Assembly: GCA_019635875.1 (NCBI GenBank)
Contig: JAHBYP010000010.1
Span: forward strand, 1-64,000
Length of the DNA: 64,000 nt
From: Alphaproteobacteria bacterium
GTDB taxonomy: Bacteria > Pseudomonadota > Alphaproteobacteria > Reyranellales > Reyranellaceae
Direction: 5' to 3'
The notes under the pieces were generated by a model. The model did not search any database, was not told where the DNA came from, and saw nothing but the letters and a program-made list of their open reading frames with translations. A program made the translations under genes and the position numbers. This document shows, in pieces, positions 41,507 through 50,507 of this stretch. Position 1 is the first letter of the stretch, and each line of letters opens with the position of its first letter.

Positions 41507-42826
41507 ATGACCACGAAGAGACGGACTTTTCTGCGCGTCTCCGGCGCCGCCACGGTCGCTGCGAGCACGGGCATGGCGAGCATCCTCGCCAGCGGGCGTG
41601 CGCCGGTCTATGCGCAGGCCAAGACGGTGCACTGGCTGAAGTGGGTCGACTTCGTGCCGGCGACCGACCAGATGTTCCGGCGCGAGTTGATGCCGGCCGC
41701 CGAGAAGGCGCTCGGCATCAAGATGAATCTCGAGACGGTGAACGGCAATGACCTGCAGCCGCGCATCACCGCGGGCATCCAGTCGGGCTCCGGCGCCGAC
41801 ATCATCATGTCGTTCAACAGCTACACGCACCTTTACTCGAACTCGGTGGTCGACCTCAGCGACATCGCCGAGGACGTCGCCAAGCGCGAGGGCGGCCTCT
41901 ACCCCTACGCCAAGGCGATCTGCTCGGACGGCAAGGCGTACATGGGCATGCCGTGGGCGGTGATCGGCGGCATGATCGCCTATCGCAAGTCGTGGTTCGA
42001 CGAGGTCGGCGTCACCAAGTTCCCGGAAACCTGGGAGGAGTATCGCGAGGCCGGCAAGAAGCTGAAGGCCAAGGGCCGGCCGATCGGCCAGACCCTGGGC
42101 CACACCTTCGGCGACGCGCCGGGCTTCACCTATCCCTACCTGTGGTCGTGGGGCGGCAAGGAGGTCGAGGCCGACGGCAAGACCGTGGTGCTGAACTCCA
42201 AGGCCACCGTCGATTCGGTGAAGTTCATGCAGGGGTTCTGGAAGGACGCGCACGACGAGGGCGGCCTCGCCTGGGACGACAGCAACAACAACCGCGCCTT
42301 CCTGTCGCAGACCATCTCGGCGACGCTCAACGGCGCCTCGATCTACATCGAGTCGCTGCGCCGCGCCGACCAGTACAAGACCGAGAAGGGCGTGCATCTC
42401 AACAAGGACATCCTGCACGCGCCGATGCCCAAGGGCCCGGCCGGCCAGTTCGGCTTCCACCTGCTGCAGTCGAACATGCTGATGAAGTACTCGAAGAACC
42501 AGGACGCCGCGAAGGAGTTCCTGAAGTGGCTGCATACCGAGGCCAACTACGAGAAGTTCTTCCTGTCGCAGAAGGGCTTCGCCACGCCGTGCACGGCGAA
42601 GTGGGAGAGCCACAAGATGTGGGCCGAGGACCCGGTCATGACGCCGTACAAGGTCGCGGCGCGTCTCGGCCAGGCCATCGGCCATTCCGGCCCGCCCAAC
42701 GCCAAGGCGCAGGAGGTCCTGTCGAAGTACATCATCACCGACATGTACGCCAAGGCGGTGCAGGGCATGGCGGCCGAGGAAGCGGTGAAGTGGGCCGAGG
42801 CCGAGCTGAAGAAAGTCTACGTGTGA
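41507..42826 (+). CDS. Sugar-type ABC transporter solute-binding protein (Tat-exported)
   Basis: A 439-residue extracellular solute-binding protein of family 1. The N-terminus KRRTFLRVSGAATVAAS is a twin-arginine signal, cleaved after PVYAQA. SFNSYTHLYSNSVVDLSDIA and AVIGGMIAYRKSWFDEVGV are typical of maltose/glycerol-3-phosphate-type binders, as is the closing FLKWLHTEANYEKFF. It is first in a four-gene importer operon. GGGAGGA precedes ATG 41507. Substrate probably a sugar, polyol or phosphoester; not decidable. Confidence 0.92.
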   Translation: MTTKRRTFLRVSGAATVAASTGMASILASGRAPVYAQAKTVHWLKWVDFVPATDQMFRRELMPAAEKALGIKMNLETVNGNDLQPRITAGIQSGSGADIIMSFNSYTHLYSNSVVDLSDIAEDVAKREGGLYPYAKAICSDGKAYMGMPWAVIGGMIAYRKSWFDEVGVTKFPETWEEYREAGKKLKAKGRPIGQTLGHTFGDAPGFTYPYLWSWGGKEVEADGKTVVLNSKATVDSVKFMQGFWKDAHDEGGLAWDDSNNNRAFLSQTISATLNGASIYIESLRRADQYKTEKGVHLNKDILHAPMPKGPAGQFGFHLLQSNMLMKYSKNQDAAKEFLKWLHTEANYEKFFLSQKGFATPCTAKWESHKMWAEDPVMTPYKVAARLGQAIGHSGPPNAKAQEVLSKYIITDMYAKAVQGMAAEEAVKWAEAELKKVYV

Positions 42827-42856
42827 GCCCCGCCTAGCGTTCCCGGAGTACGCGTC

Positions 42857-43786
42857 GTGGTGGCCGTGACCGCGTCGACCGCGGGCGGGAAGCGTCCCGT
42901 CCCGCGGTCGCGCATCCTTGAGGACGAGCGCTGGCTGGCGTTCGCGCTTCTCCTGCCGACGGCCATCCTGCTTGGCCTGTTCATCGCCTATCCCTTCGTC
43001 AAGGGCGTGATCCTGTCGCTGAGCAGCGCGCGCGTCGGCGTCGAGGGCGAGTTCGTCGGCCTGGCGAACTTCGCCAAGATCTGGAACGACGGGATCTTCC
43101 ACGTAACCGTGTGGAACACCTTCTGGTACACGGGTGTCACCACGGTCTTCAAGCTGGCGCTCGGACTGTGGCTGGCGCTGCTGCTGAACCGGCACTTCAG
43201 GGGCAAGGCGTTCATCCGCGCCTTCATCCTGCTGCCCTTCATCATCCCGACGGTGCTCAGCACCTTCGCCTGGAAGTGGATGTTCGATCCGACGTTCAGC
43301 GTCATCAACTGGACGCTCTACAATCTCGGCTTCATCAGCCAGCGCATTAACTGGCTGGGCGATCCCGACCTCGCCATGACCTCGATCATCATCGTCAACA
43401 TCTGGCGCGGCGTGCCGTTCTTCGCCATCAGCCTGCTCGCCGGCCTGCAGACGATCAGCCCCGAGCTCAACGAGGCCGCGGCGATCGACGGTGCGCGGCC
43501 CTGGCAGCGCTTCTGGCACGTCACCTGGCCGCTCCTGCTGCCGGTGACCATGGTCGTGGTGCTGTTCTCGGTGATCCAGACCTTCGCCGACTTCCAGCTG
43601 GTCTACGTCATGACCGGCGGCGGCCCGGCCAACGCCACGCATCTCTTCGCCACCTATGCCTATCAGCTCGGCATCGGCACCGGCCTGCTGGCCGAGGGTG
43701 CGGCGATCTCGCTGGCGATGTTCCCGTTCCTGTTCCTGATCGTCGTCGTGCAGCTGCTCTACATCCGCCGGGTGGAGGTACGCTGA
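42857..43786 (+). CDS. ABC transporter permease (MalF/UgpA type)
   Basis: A 309-residue inner-membrane permease with six helices. The EAA loop EAAAIDGARPWQRFWHVTWP contacts the ATPase; VYVMTGGGPANATHLFATY is the usual late segment of UgpA-type subunits. A GTG at 42857 or 42860 is the start since no ATG precedes the first helix. Its stop overlaps the next start by one base (TGATG). Confidence 0.92.
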   Translation: MVAVTASTAGGKRPVPRSRILEDERWLAFALLLPTAILLGLFIAYPFVKGVILSLSSARVGVEGEFVGLANFAKIWNDGIFHVTVWNTFWYTGVTTVFKLALGLWLALLLNRHFRGKAFIRAFILLPFIIPTVLSTFAWKWMFDPTFSVINWTLYNLGFISQRINWLGDPDLAMTSIIIVNIWRGVPFFAISLLAGLQTISPELNEAAAIDGARPWQRFWHVTWPLLLPVTMVVVLFSVIQTFADFQLVYVMTGGGPANATHLFATYAYQLGIGTGLLAEGAAISLAMFPFLFLIVVVQLLYIRRVEVR

Positions 43787-44637
43787 TGGTCGAGGGAGGC
43801 CTCTGGCGGCGCTGGGTGTTCTTCTACATCCCGTTGACCCTGTTCGTGTTCGTGCTGCTCTTCCCGTTCTACTGGATGATCATCACGACCTTCCGGCCCG
43901 ACGGCGAGCTGTACAAGCCGTGGAACGCCGTCGCCTACCAGCCGTTCTGGACCAACAATCCGACCCTCGAGCACATCTTCTACCTCTTCGAGGAGACGAT
44001 GTTCTCGAGATGGATGGCCAACACGCTGATCATCGCCGCGATATCGACGGTGATCTCGCTGATTTGCGGCGTGTGCGCGGGCTACGCGCTGGCGCGGCTG
44101 AACTTTCCGTGGGCCGGCAGCCTCGGCACCGGCATCTTCATCACCTACCTGGTGCCGCAGACGCTGCTGTTCATCCCGCTGGCCGAGATCATCAGGAGCT
44201 TCGGGCTGGGCAACACGCCCTGGGCGCTGATCCTGACCTATCCGACTTTCCTGATTCCGTTCTGCACCTGGCTGATGATGGGCTACTTCAAGGCCATCCC
44301 GAAGGAGCTCGAGGAATGCGCGCGCATTGACGGCGCCTCGCGCTTCCAGGCCATGTACCACATCATCCTTCCGGTGGCGGTGCCGGGCATCCTGTCGGCC
44401 GGCATCTTCGCCTTCACCCTGTCGTGGAACGAGTTCATTTACGCCCTGGTCTTCCTGTCGTCGCCCGAGCAGAAGACCGTGCCGGTGGGCGTCACCTCGG
44501 AGCTGATCCGCGGCGACGTCTTCTTCTGGGGGCCGCTGATGGCCGGTGCGCTGCTGGGATCGATCCCGGTGGCGATCGTCTACTCGTTCTTCGTCGAACA
44601 CTATGTCGCGGGCCTCACCGGCTCGGTAAAGGGTTGA
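43786..44637 (+). CDS. ABC transporter permease (MalG/UgpE type)
   Basis: A 283-residue inner-membrane permease. FYWMIITTFRPDGELY and the EAA loop ELEECARIDGASRFQAMYHI identify the MalG/UgpE half, ending with FVEHYVAGLTGSVKG. It is translated from an ATG overlapping the previous stop and is followed by the ATPase after three bases. Confidence 0.93.
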   Translation: MVEGGLWRRWVFFYIPLTLFVFVLLFPFYWMIITTFRPDGELYKPWNAVAYQPFWTNNPTLEHIFYLFEETMFSRWMANTLIIAAISTVISLICGVCAGYALARLNFPWAGSLGTGIFITYLVPQTLLFIPLAEIIRSFGLGNTPWALILTYPTFLIPFCTWLMMGYFKAIPKELEECARIDGASRFQAMYHIILPVAVPGILSAGIFAFTLSWNEFIYALVFLSSPEQKTVPVGVTSELIRGDVFFWGPLMAGALLGSIPVAIVYSFFVEHYVAGLTGSVKG

Positions 44638-44640
44638 GCC

Positions 44641-45735
44641 ATGGCGCAGGTCACCATCCGGCAGCTCAACAAGATGTACGAAGGCGCCGTGCACGCGGTG
44701 AAGGACGTCAATCTGGAGATCCCCGACCGCGAGTTCGTCGTGCTGGTCGGCCCCTCCGGCTGCGGCAAGACCACGACGCTGCGCATGGTCGCCGGGCTGG
44801 AGAGCATCACCTCGGGCGACATCCTAATCGGCGATACCGTGGTCAACGATCTCGCGCCGATGGACCGCGACATCGCCATGGTGTTCCAGAACTACGCGCT
44901 CTACCCGCACAAGAGCGTCTACGACAACATGGCGTTCGGCCTGAAGATGCGGAAGTTCGACAGGGCCGAGATCGAGAAGCGCGTCAGGCACGCCGCCGAC
45001 ATCCTCGGCATCCAATCGCTGCTCGCCCGCCGGCCGCGCCAGCTTTCCGGTGGCCAGCGCCAGCGCGTCGCGCTGGGCCGTGCCATCGTGCGCAACCCGC
45101 AGGTCTTCCTGTTCGACGAGCCGCTTTCCAATCTCGACGCCAAGCTGCGCGTGCACATGCGCGTGGAGCTGCGCAAGCTGCACGAGCGGCTGGGCACGAC
45201 GGCGATCTACGTCACACACGACCAGGTCGAGGCGATGACGCTCGGCGACCGCGTCGTGGTGATGAAGGATGGCGTGGTGCAGCAGGTCGGCGACCCGATG
45301 ACGCTGTACAACACGCCGGCCAACCTCTTCGTCGCCGGCTTCATCGGCTCGCCAGCGATGAACTTCGCCAATGTAACGGTCGTCAACGGCGAGGGCGGAC
45401 TATGGGTCGAGGCTCAGGGCCTGAAGCTGCGTCTGCCCGGCGCGCTGGCATCGCGCGCCCAGCCGCTCGCCGGCAGGCGCGCGACCCTGGGGATCCGGCC
45501 CGAGGATCTGCGCGTCGCCAACGGCGCGGATCCGGCGGAGCACTGCATGGAGTGCGAGATCGAGGTCGTCGAGCGGCTGGGCTCGGAGACGCTGCTCGAC
45601 ACGCGCGTGGGCAGCGAGACCATCGTCGCCGCGGTCGAACCCCTGGTCGCCGTGCGCGCCCACGACAAGGTACGGCTGGCGGTCACACCCGAACGGCTCC
45701 ACCTCTTCGAGGCCGAAACCGAAAAGGCTGTATGA
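44641..45735 (+). CDS. ABC transporter ATP-binding protein (UgpC/MsmK type)
   Basis: A 364-residue ATPase. Walker A is GPSGCGKTTTLRM, the signature LSGGQRQRVALGRA, Walker B VFLFDEPLSNLDAKL and the switch His in YVTHDQVEAM. The C-terminal regulatory OB domain (LGIRPEDLRV onwards) marks the MalK/UgpC group, whose members can energise several sugar importers. It completes the importer encoded upstream. Confidence 0.95.
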   Translation: MAQVTIRQLNKMYEGAVHAVKDVNLEIPDREFVVLVGPSGCGKTTTLRMVAGLESITSGDILIGDTVVNDLAPMDRDIAMVFQNYALYPHKSVYDNMAFGLKMRKFDRAEIEKRVRHAADILGIQSLLARRPRQLSGGQRQRVALGRAIVRNPQVFLFDEPLSNLDAKLRVHMRVELRKLHERLGTTAIYVTHDQVEAMTLGDRVVVMKDGVVQQVGDPMTLYNTPANLFVAGFIGSPAMNFANVTVVNGEGGLWVEAQGLKLRLPGALASRAQPLAGRRATLGIRPEDLRVANGADPAEHCMECEIEVVERLGSETLLDTRVGSETIVAAVEPLVAVRAHDKVRLAVTPERLHLFEAETEKAV

Positions 45736-45807
45736 GTGAGCGCTTGCTTTATGTCCGGGGAGGTGTAGAAGACCCGCCGCCCGCTTCCGGGCGTTCGGAG
45801 AAAAGAC

Positions 45808-46341
45808 GTGTCGATTCCGGCTTCCATTCGTTTCCAGACCCTGCTGGACCGCTTCTCCACGGTACGCCCGTGGGCCAAGACAGCCTTCGCCGAGTATAAC
45901 CGCTGCACGATCTGCATGAGTTACACGCTCAGGGTGACGCCCCGGGCCGGCGAGGCCTCGCTCGCCGATCTCGCCGGTTCGCAGGATGCCATCGCCAAGG
46001 CGCCGAAGCTGAACGGCGGTCCGGCCGGGATTATCGGTCCGCAGCTCTTCATCCGCGCCGCCGAGCTGCTGCCCGCCGTGCAGCGCGTCTTCGGCGCCGC
46101 CGATGTCGAGGGAACGGCCAGCAAGGTCTGGCCGGGTGTCGTCGGCAGGAAGGGCGTGCTCTATATCGAGGACTGCTATGCCACGGCCGGCGACAAGCGC
46201 ATGACCATCAAGGGCATCTACGAGCCGACCAGCGGCGACCACTGGGACCTGTTCGACGGCCTGCGGATGGTTGCGGCGGAAGAGGGACTGCGCAACAACA
46301 GCCATTCCGGCAAGCTCTGGTTCTGGAGGGTTGCCGCCTAA
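45808..46341 (+). CDS. Tae4-like (NlpC/P60-type) amidase, orphan
   Basis: A 177-residue protein resembling T6SS amidase effectors of the Tae4 family. NRCTICMSYTL (Cys33) matches the nucleophile helix (C-x-I-R-M-S-Y-L), GRKGVLYIED the central strand, GDHWDLFDG (His145, Asp147) the His motif, and KLWFWRV the closing strand. Tae4 cleaves the gamma-D-Glu-mDAP bond of peptidoglycan. No signal peptide, no VgrG/Hcp/PAAR gene and no obvious Tai4 immunity gene is beside it. GTG 45808 has GGAG seven bases upstream. The call rests on motif comparison from memory. Confidence 0.62.
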   Translation: MSIPASIRFQTLLDRFSTVRPWAKTAFAEYNRCTICMSYTLRVTPRAGEASLADLAGSQDAIAKAPKLNGGPAGIIGPQLFIRAAELLPAVQRVFGAADVEGTASKVWPGVVGRKGVLYIEDCYATAGDKRMTIKGIYEPTSGDHWDLFDGLRMVAAEEGLRNNSHSGKLWFWRVAA

Positions 46342-46357
46342 CGCGGGAAGGGGCGCG

Positions 46358-47341
46358 ATGAAGGTCGTCATCACCGGCGGGGCCGGGTTCCTCGGCAAGA
46401 AGCTGGCGCGCAGGATCCTCGAGGGTTCGGCGCTCGGCGGCGAGCGCGTGTCGGAGCTGCTGCTGTTCGACGTGGTCCGGGCCTCGGGCCCAGGACTCGA
46501 CGATCCGCGCGTGGTGGCGATGGATGGCGACATCGCCAATTTCGCCACCGTGCAGTCGATCGTGCAGGGCGCCTCCAGCGTCTTCCACTTCGCCGCCGTG
46601 GTCAGCGCCGGCGCCGAGGCCGATTTCGACCTTGGCTACCGCGTCAACCTCGACGGCGCGCGCAACGTGCTGGAGGCATGCCGCGCGCTCGGCACCAATC
46701 CGCGCGTGATCTTCACCTCCTCGCTCGCCGCCTATGGCGGGGACCTGCCCAGGGCGGTGACCGACGATACGCCGCTGACGCCGCAGACGTCGTACGGCGC
46801 GCAGAAGGCGATGGGCGAGTTCCTGGTGCGCGATTACACGCGCAAGGAATTCTTGCGTGGTACGGCAATTCGCCTGCCGACGATCTGTGTGCGCACCGGG
46901 CGGCCCAACAAGGCGGCCTCGACCTGGGCCAGCTCGATCGTGCGCGAGCCACTCACCGGCATCGACGTGATCTGCCCGGTGACACCGGACACGCCGATGG
47001 TGGTGCTGAGCCCGCGACGCACGGTCGAATCGTTCATCCGCGCGCACGATCTCGATGCCGACGCCTTCGGGCCGGGCCGCACCCTGCTGCTCAACGGCAT
47101 CAGGGTGAGCGCCGCCGAGCTCGAGGCGGCGATGAAGCGCAACGCGGGCAACCGCAAGCTCGGCAAGGTGTCGTGGGAGCACGATCCGGCGATCCAGAAG
47201 ATCGTCGACGGCTGGCCGGGCGACATCGATGCAGCGCGCGCGCGTCGCCTGGGTTTCGACACCGACCGCGATCTCGACGAGGTCGTGCGCCACTTCATCG
47301 CCGACGACCTCGACGAGCAGCTCCGCTCGATGGCGGCCTGA
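46358..47341 (+). CDS. denD: NAD-dependent epimerase/dehydratase, D-erythronate dehydrogenase-like
   Basis: A 327-residue extended SDR. VVITGGAGFLGKKLARRIL is the NAD loop, FTSSLAAYGGDLP holds the catalytic Ser region and TSYGAQKAMGEFLVRDYTRK the YxxxK. PTICVRTGRPNKAASTWASS and SPRRTVESFIRAHDL match DenD, which oxidises D-erythronate to 2-oxo-tetronate. No kinase, isomerase or decarboxylase of that pathway is present, so the assignment is by sequence only. It follows the ABC importer and the Tae4-like gene, which suggests the importer might carry an acid sugar. Confidence 0.85.
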   Translation: MKVVITGGAGFLGKKLARRILEGSALGGERVSELLLFDVVRASGPGLDDPRVVAMDGDIANFATVQSIVQGASSVFHFAAVVSAGAEADFDLGYRVNLDGARNVLEACRALGTNPRVIFTSSLAAYGGDLPRAVTDDTPLTPQTSYGAQKAMGEFLVRDYTRKEFLRGTAIRLPTICVRTGRPNKAASTWASSIVREPLTGIDVICPVTPDTPMVVLSPRRTVESFIRAHDLDADAFGPGRTLLLNGIRVSAAELEAAMKRNAGNRKLGKVSWEHDPAIQKIVDGWPGDIDAARARRLGFDTDRDLDEVVRHFIADDLDEQLRSMAA

Positions 47342-47395
47342 CGTCTTCCTGCTTCCCAAGCTCCGGATCGGCGTGCGGCTTTTCGAACGCAACTG

Positions 47396-47462
47396 CTGTC
47401 ATCCCGAGCGGAGCGAGGGATCCAGGATCGGCCTGGATCCCTCGCTCCGCTCGGGATGACAG
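47396..47462. repeat. Family C long hairpin, copy 7
   Basis: CTGTCATCCCGAGCGGAGCG faces CGCTCCGCTCGGGATGACAG. Both arms share the same GCGGAGC change relative to other copies, so the arms have been kept complementary. Between convergent genes. Confidence 0.93.
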
Positions 47463-47488
47463 GGCAGCGCTGATTTCCCGCACGCACC

Positions 47489-47941
47489 CTATCGCGCCGG
47501 CGCGGCCGAGGCGCCCAGCGCCTTGTGCAAGGCGCTGTAGACCAGCCACATGCCCAGGCCCCAGATGCCGTAGACCACGGGGGCGACGATCACGCCGGGC
47601 ATGCGGAAGCCACCGCCGATCGGCGCGCCCTTGAGCGGCAGGACGATGAACCAGTTGGCGGCGATCACGACGACGGCCCCGAACAGGGTCCAGCCCAGCC
47701 AGGCCGGTAGCTTCATCTTCGGCACGACGAAGGCCGCCAGCGCACCCCAAAGCCCGGTCCAGAAGAGGTAGGACACCAGCTGTGGAATGCCCAGCGGCTT
47801 GGTGTCGGCCATCGACCAGGTGTTGGCCTTCAGAATGCCGGCCTGCGTCGCCACCCAGAAACCGCCCTGGTGGAAGATGACGAAGGACACGGCGCCGGCG
47901 ATGAAGCCGCAGGCCAGTGTCCGCACAAGTGTGTTGTCCAT
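47489..47941 (-). CDS. Small integral membrane protein, unknown
   Basis: A 150-residue protein with about four hydrophobic helices: CGFIAGAVSFVIFHQGGFWV, PQLVSYLFWTGLWGALAAFV, WLGWTLFGAVVVIAANWFIV and APVVYGIWGLGMWLVYSALH. I recognise no named family. ATG 47941 begins a short charged N-terminus; the longer frame upstream is unlikely. It is downstream of the carboxylase gene, separated by 72 bases. Confidence 0.72.
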   Translation of the reverse strand: MDNTLVRTLACGFIAGAVSFVIFHQGGFWVATQAGILKANTWSMADTKPLGIPQLVSYLFWTGLWGALAAFVVPKMKLPAWLGWTLFGAVVVIAANWFIVLPLKGAPIGGGFRMPGVIVAPVVYGIWGLGMWLVYSALHKALGASAAPAR

Positions 47942-48013
47942 TGGTTGCTCCCGGGGGCCGTGCCCCGGAATACGCAACGCGGCGAGGCTTGGATTATTCC
48001 CCTGACGGGAAGC

Positions 48014-49558
48014 TTACGGCCGCATCCAGAACTGCGCCTTGCCCTCGCGCACAGGGGCGGCGAGGTTGGCGAATTCGCACAGCAGGCGGCGCGTGTCGCG
48101 CGGATCGACGATCTCCTCGATCCAGAACGCCTCGGCGCTGCGGAAGGGCGAGCGCAGCTTGTTGAGCCGCTCCTCGATTTCCGCGAGCCTGGCCTTGGGG
48201 TCGGGCGCGGCGTCGATCTCGGCGCGATAGGCGGCCTCGATGCCGCCTTCCAGCGGCAGCGAGCCCCAGCGGCCCGACGGCCAGGCGTAGCGCAGCGCAA
48301 CGCGGCCGGTGTTCTTGTGGGCCGCGCCGGCGACGCCGAAATTGTTGCGCACGATGAAGGTGCACCACGGCACGGTGATCTGATGCATCGCCGCCATGGC
48401 GCGCACGCCGGCCTTGATTACGCCGCTCCGCTCGGCCTCCAGGCCGATCAGGAAGCCTGGGCAGTCCTCGAGATAGACCACGGGAATGCGGAAGGTCTCG
48501 GCGAGATCCATGAAGCGGATCACCTTCTGGCAGGTATCGGCCGTCCAGGCGCCGCCGTAGTGCATCGGATCGCTGGCCATGAGGGCGACCGGCCAGCCGT
48601 CGATGCGGCACAGCCCGGTGATCACCGCGCGGCCGTAGAGCTTGTTCATCTCGAAGAAGCTGCCCTTGTCGACCAGCGTGCTGACGATCGAGCGCATGGC
48701 GTAGACCTTGCGCGTGTCGCGCGGGATCGCCGAGAGCAGCTTCTCGTCGCGGCGATGCGGATCGTCAGTGACCGGCCCGCGCGGCGCCAGATCGAAGGCC
48801 GATTGCGGCATGTAGGACAGGAACCGCTTCGCCGCGGCGAAGGCCTCCTCTTCGCTGTCGACGGCCTCATCAACGGCACCCGCGCGCAGCTGGATCTCCC
48901 AGCCGCCGAGCTCCTCCTTGCTGAGCGGCTGGCCCAGCCGGGCCACGACAGGCGGGCCGGCGACGAACATCGCCGACAGGCCCTTGACCATCACCGAGTA
49001 GTGCGAGGCCGCCAGCCGCGCGGCGCCCAGCCCGGCCACGGAGCCCAGCCCGAGCGCGACCACGGGCACCGCACCCATGTTGGCGGTGACCACGTCGAAG
49101 CCGATGACGCCCGGCACGTTGGCGCGGCCCTGGGTCTCGATGGTTTTCACCGAGCCGCCGCCGCCCGAGCCCTCGATGATGCGCACGATGGGCAGCCGAT
49201 ACTGGTTGGCCATCTTCTCGGCCAGCAGGTTCTTCTCCTTGATCGTGGCGTCGGCCGAGCCGCCGCGAACGGTGAAGTCGTCGCCTGAGACCACGACGGG
49301 TCTTCCGTCGATCGTGCCGCGCCCGGTGACCGAATTGGATGCGACCAGATCCTCCAGATCGTTCTTGCCGTCATAGGTCGCCATGCCGGCGACGCTGCCC
49401 CATTCGCGGAAGCTGCCGGGATCGAGCAGCCGGTCGATGCGCTCCCGCACCGTGAGCCGGCCGCCATCGTGCTGGCGCTTGACCTTGTCCGGCCCGCCCA
49501 TGCGCCGGACCATTTCCTGCCGGCGCTTCAGTTCGTCGAGTTCGGGCTGCCAGCTCAT
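48014..49558 (-). CDS. Acyl-CoA carboxylase, carboxyltransferase (beta) subunit
   Basis: A 514-residue biotin-dependent carboxyltransferase with the tandem crotonase fold of propionyl-, methylcrotonyl- or geranyl-CoA carboxylases. RLTVRERIDRLLDPGSFRE, GGSADATIKEKN, RIIEGSGGGGSVKT and, in the second half, DCPGFLIGLEAERSGVIKAG are diagnostic. The biotin carboxylase/carrier (alpha) gene is not adjacent, so the partner is elsewhere. The second oxyanion region (VRNNFGVAGAAH) is intact. ATG 49558 is chosen over a GTG/ATG-rich 17-codon extension. Confidence 0.9.
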   Translation of the reverse strand: MSWQPELDELKRRQEMVRRMGGPDKVKRQHDGGRLTVRERIDRLLDPGSFREWGSVAGMATYDGKNDLEDLVASNSVTGRGTIDGRPVVVSGDDFTVRGGSADATIKEKNLLAEKMANQYRLPIVRIIEGSGGGGSVKTIETQGRANVPGVIGFDVVTANMGAVPVVALGLGSVAGLGAARLAASHYSVMVKGLSAMFVAGPPVVARLGQPLSKEELGGWEIQLRAGAVDEAVDSEEEAFAAAKRFLSYMPQSAFDLAPRGPVTDDPHRRDEKLLSAIPRDTRKVYAMRSIVSTLVDKGSFFEMNKLYGRAVITGLCRIDGWPVALMASDPMHYGGAWTADTCQKVIRFMDLAETFRIPVVYLEDCPGFLIGLEAERSGVIKAGVRAMAAMHQITVPWCTFIVRNNFGVAGAAHKNTGRVALRYAWPSGRWGSLPLEGGIEAAYRAEIDAAPDPKARLAEIEERLNKLRSPFRSAEAFWIEEIVDPRDTRRLLCEFANLAAPVREGKAQFWMRP

Positions 49559-49916
49559 CGCGCGTGTTCCCTGCGGTCGTTCGGCGTCGACATTACCCTC
49601 CATGCTCACGGGCGCGAAGCCGCGTCAGCCGCGATGCGGGCATGCGACGTCAGGGGCAGACGGCGCAGGAAGCATGGCGGTCGCGCACGTCCGGGCGCAT
49701 CACTGACGTGGCGCAGGTGCGCGGATCGTGTCTCGGCCATTCGTTCCTGGCCACCGAGCGCGTCACGGCATCAGGTCGACGAGGCCCTGCGCCGGTCCGA
49801 CGAGCGATCCCCGGTTACGGCGGGTGGCGACGTTCGACGGAGACGCGTGTGCCTGTGATCGCCCGCCCTCACGCCAGCTGCTCACCTGCCGTGATCGGCG
49901 ACGTCCTGGCGGATCG
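49559..49916. other. Intergenic region without a recognisable gene
   Basis: 358 bases between the carboxylase start and the DHFR-like stop. No ORF in it has a ribosome site and a recognisable fold. No hairpin of families A to C and no tRNA-like structure is seen. It may hold the carboxylase promoter. Confidence 0.6.
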
Positions 49917-50483
49917 TCAACTCGGCCTCCACTGCTCCAGCACGGTATCCGTGGCCGCATCGAGCACATGCTGGGCGCTCATGCGGTAGGCGTGTCGTGT
50001 CAGCACGGCCTGTGGCGTGAGATCGGGTCGTCCTTCCATCTCGGGAAAGGTCAATCGTCCGTCGGGCATGCTCGCCGAACGGCACTGGGTAAGGAAGAAG
50101 GTTTCGTAGCCGATGTCGAGGAACACGCCGAACAGCCCGGCGCCGCCGACGACGGCGAGGGTCGAGTCGGGTGTGAGGCCGAGTCGCCGCCATGCGTCAT
50201 CGAAGCTGGCGCCGGCGGGATTCCACAGCAGGCCGTGCCGCCGCTTCGGGTCGGGCGCGAGGCCGGCGACCGAGCGTGTCGCGGTCAGACGCGGCTTGTT
50301 CCTGGTCTGCGGGTCGCGCTCGGCGGAGCGACGGCCATGGGCGATGGCGTCGGCTGACCGCAGCGCGTCGCGATAGAAGATCTGGTCTGCCTCGATCTTC
50401 AGCACATCGGGATAGTGGCCGTCGGCGGTGGCGTAGGCGCCTTCGCGCGAGACGATGACATAGCCCAGGATGAGCGGTCGCAT
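49917..50483 (-). CDS. Dihydrofolate reductase/RibD C-terminal family protein
   Basis: A 188-residue protein with the RibD_C/DHFR-like fold: LILGYVIVSREGAYA at the N-terminus, SADAIAHGRRSAE in the middle, and LAVVGGAGLFGVFLDIGYET as the NADPH-binding turn near residue 125. Probably an NADPH reductase of a pteridine or other small molecule, not the essential FolA. ATG 50483 starts it, 25 bases after the cupin stop. Confidence 0.72.
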   Translation of the reverse strand: MRPLILGYVIVSREGAYATADGHYPDVLKIEADQIFYRDALRSADAIAHGRRSAERDPQTRNKPRLTATRSVAGLAPDPKRRHGLLWNPAGASFDDAWRRLGLTPDSTLAVVGGAGLFGVFLDIGYETFFLTQCRSASMPDGRLTFPEMEGRPDLTPQAVLTRHAYRMSAQHVLDAATDTVLEQWRPS

Positions 50484-50507
50484 GCGCGCATCCTGCGCGC
50501 CGCGGCG

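Noticed and set aside
49559..49916. Small ORFs upstream of the carboxylase gene as possible new genes
   Set aside because: They lack ribosome sites, show no fold, and overlap each other in different frames.
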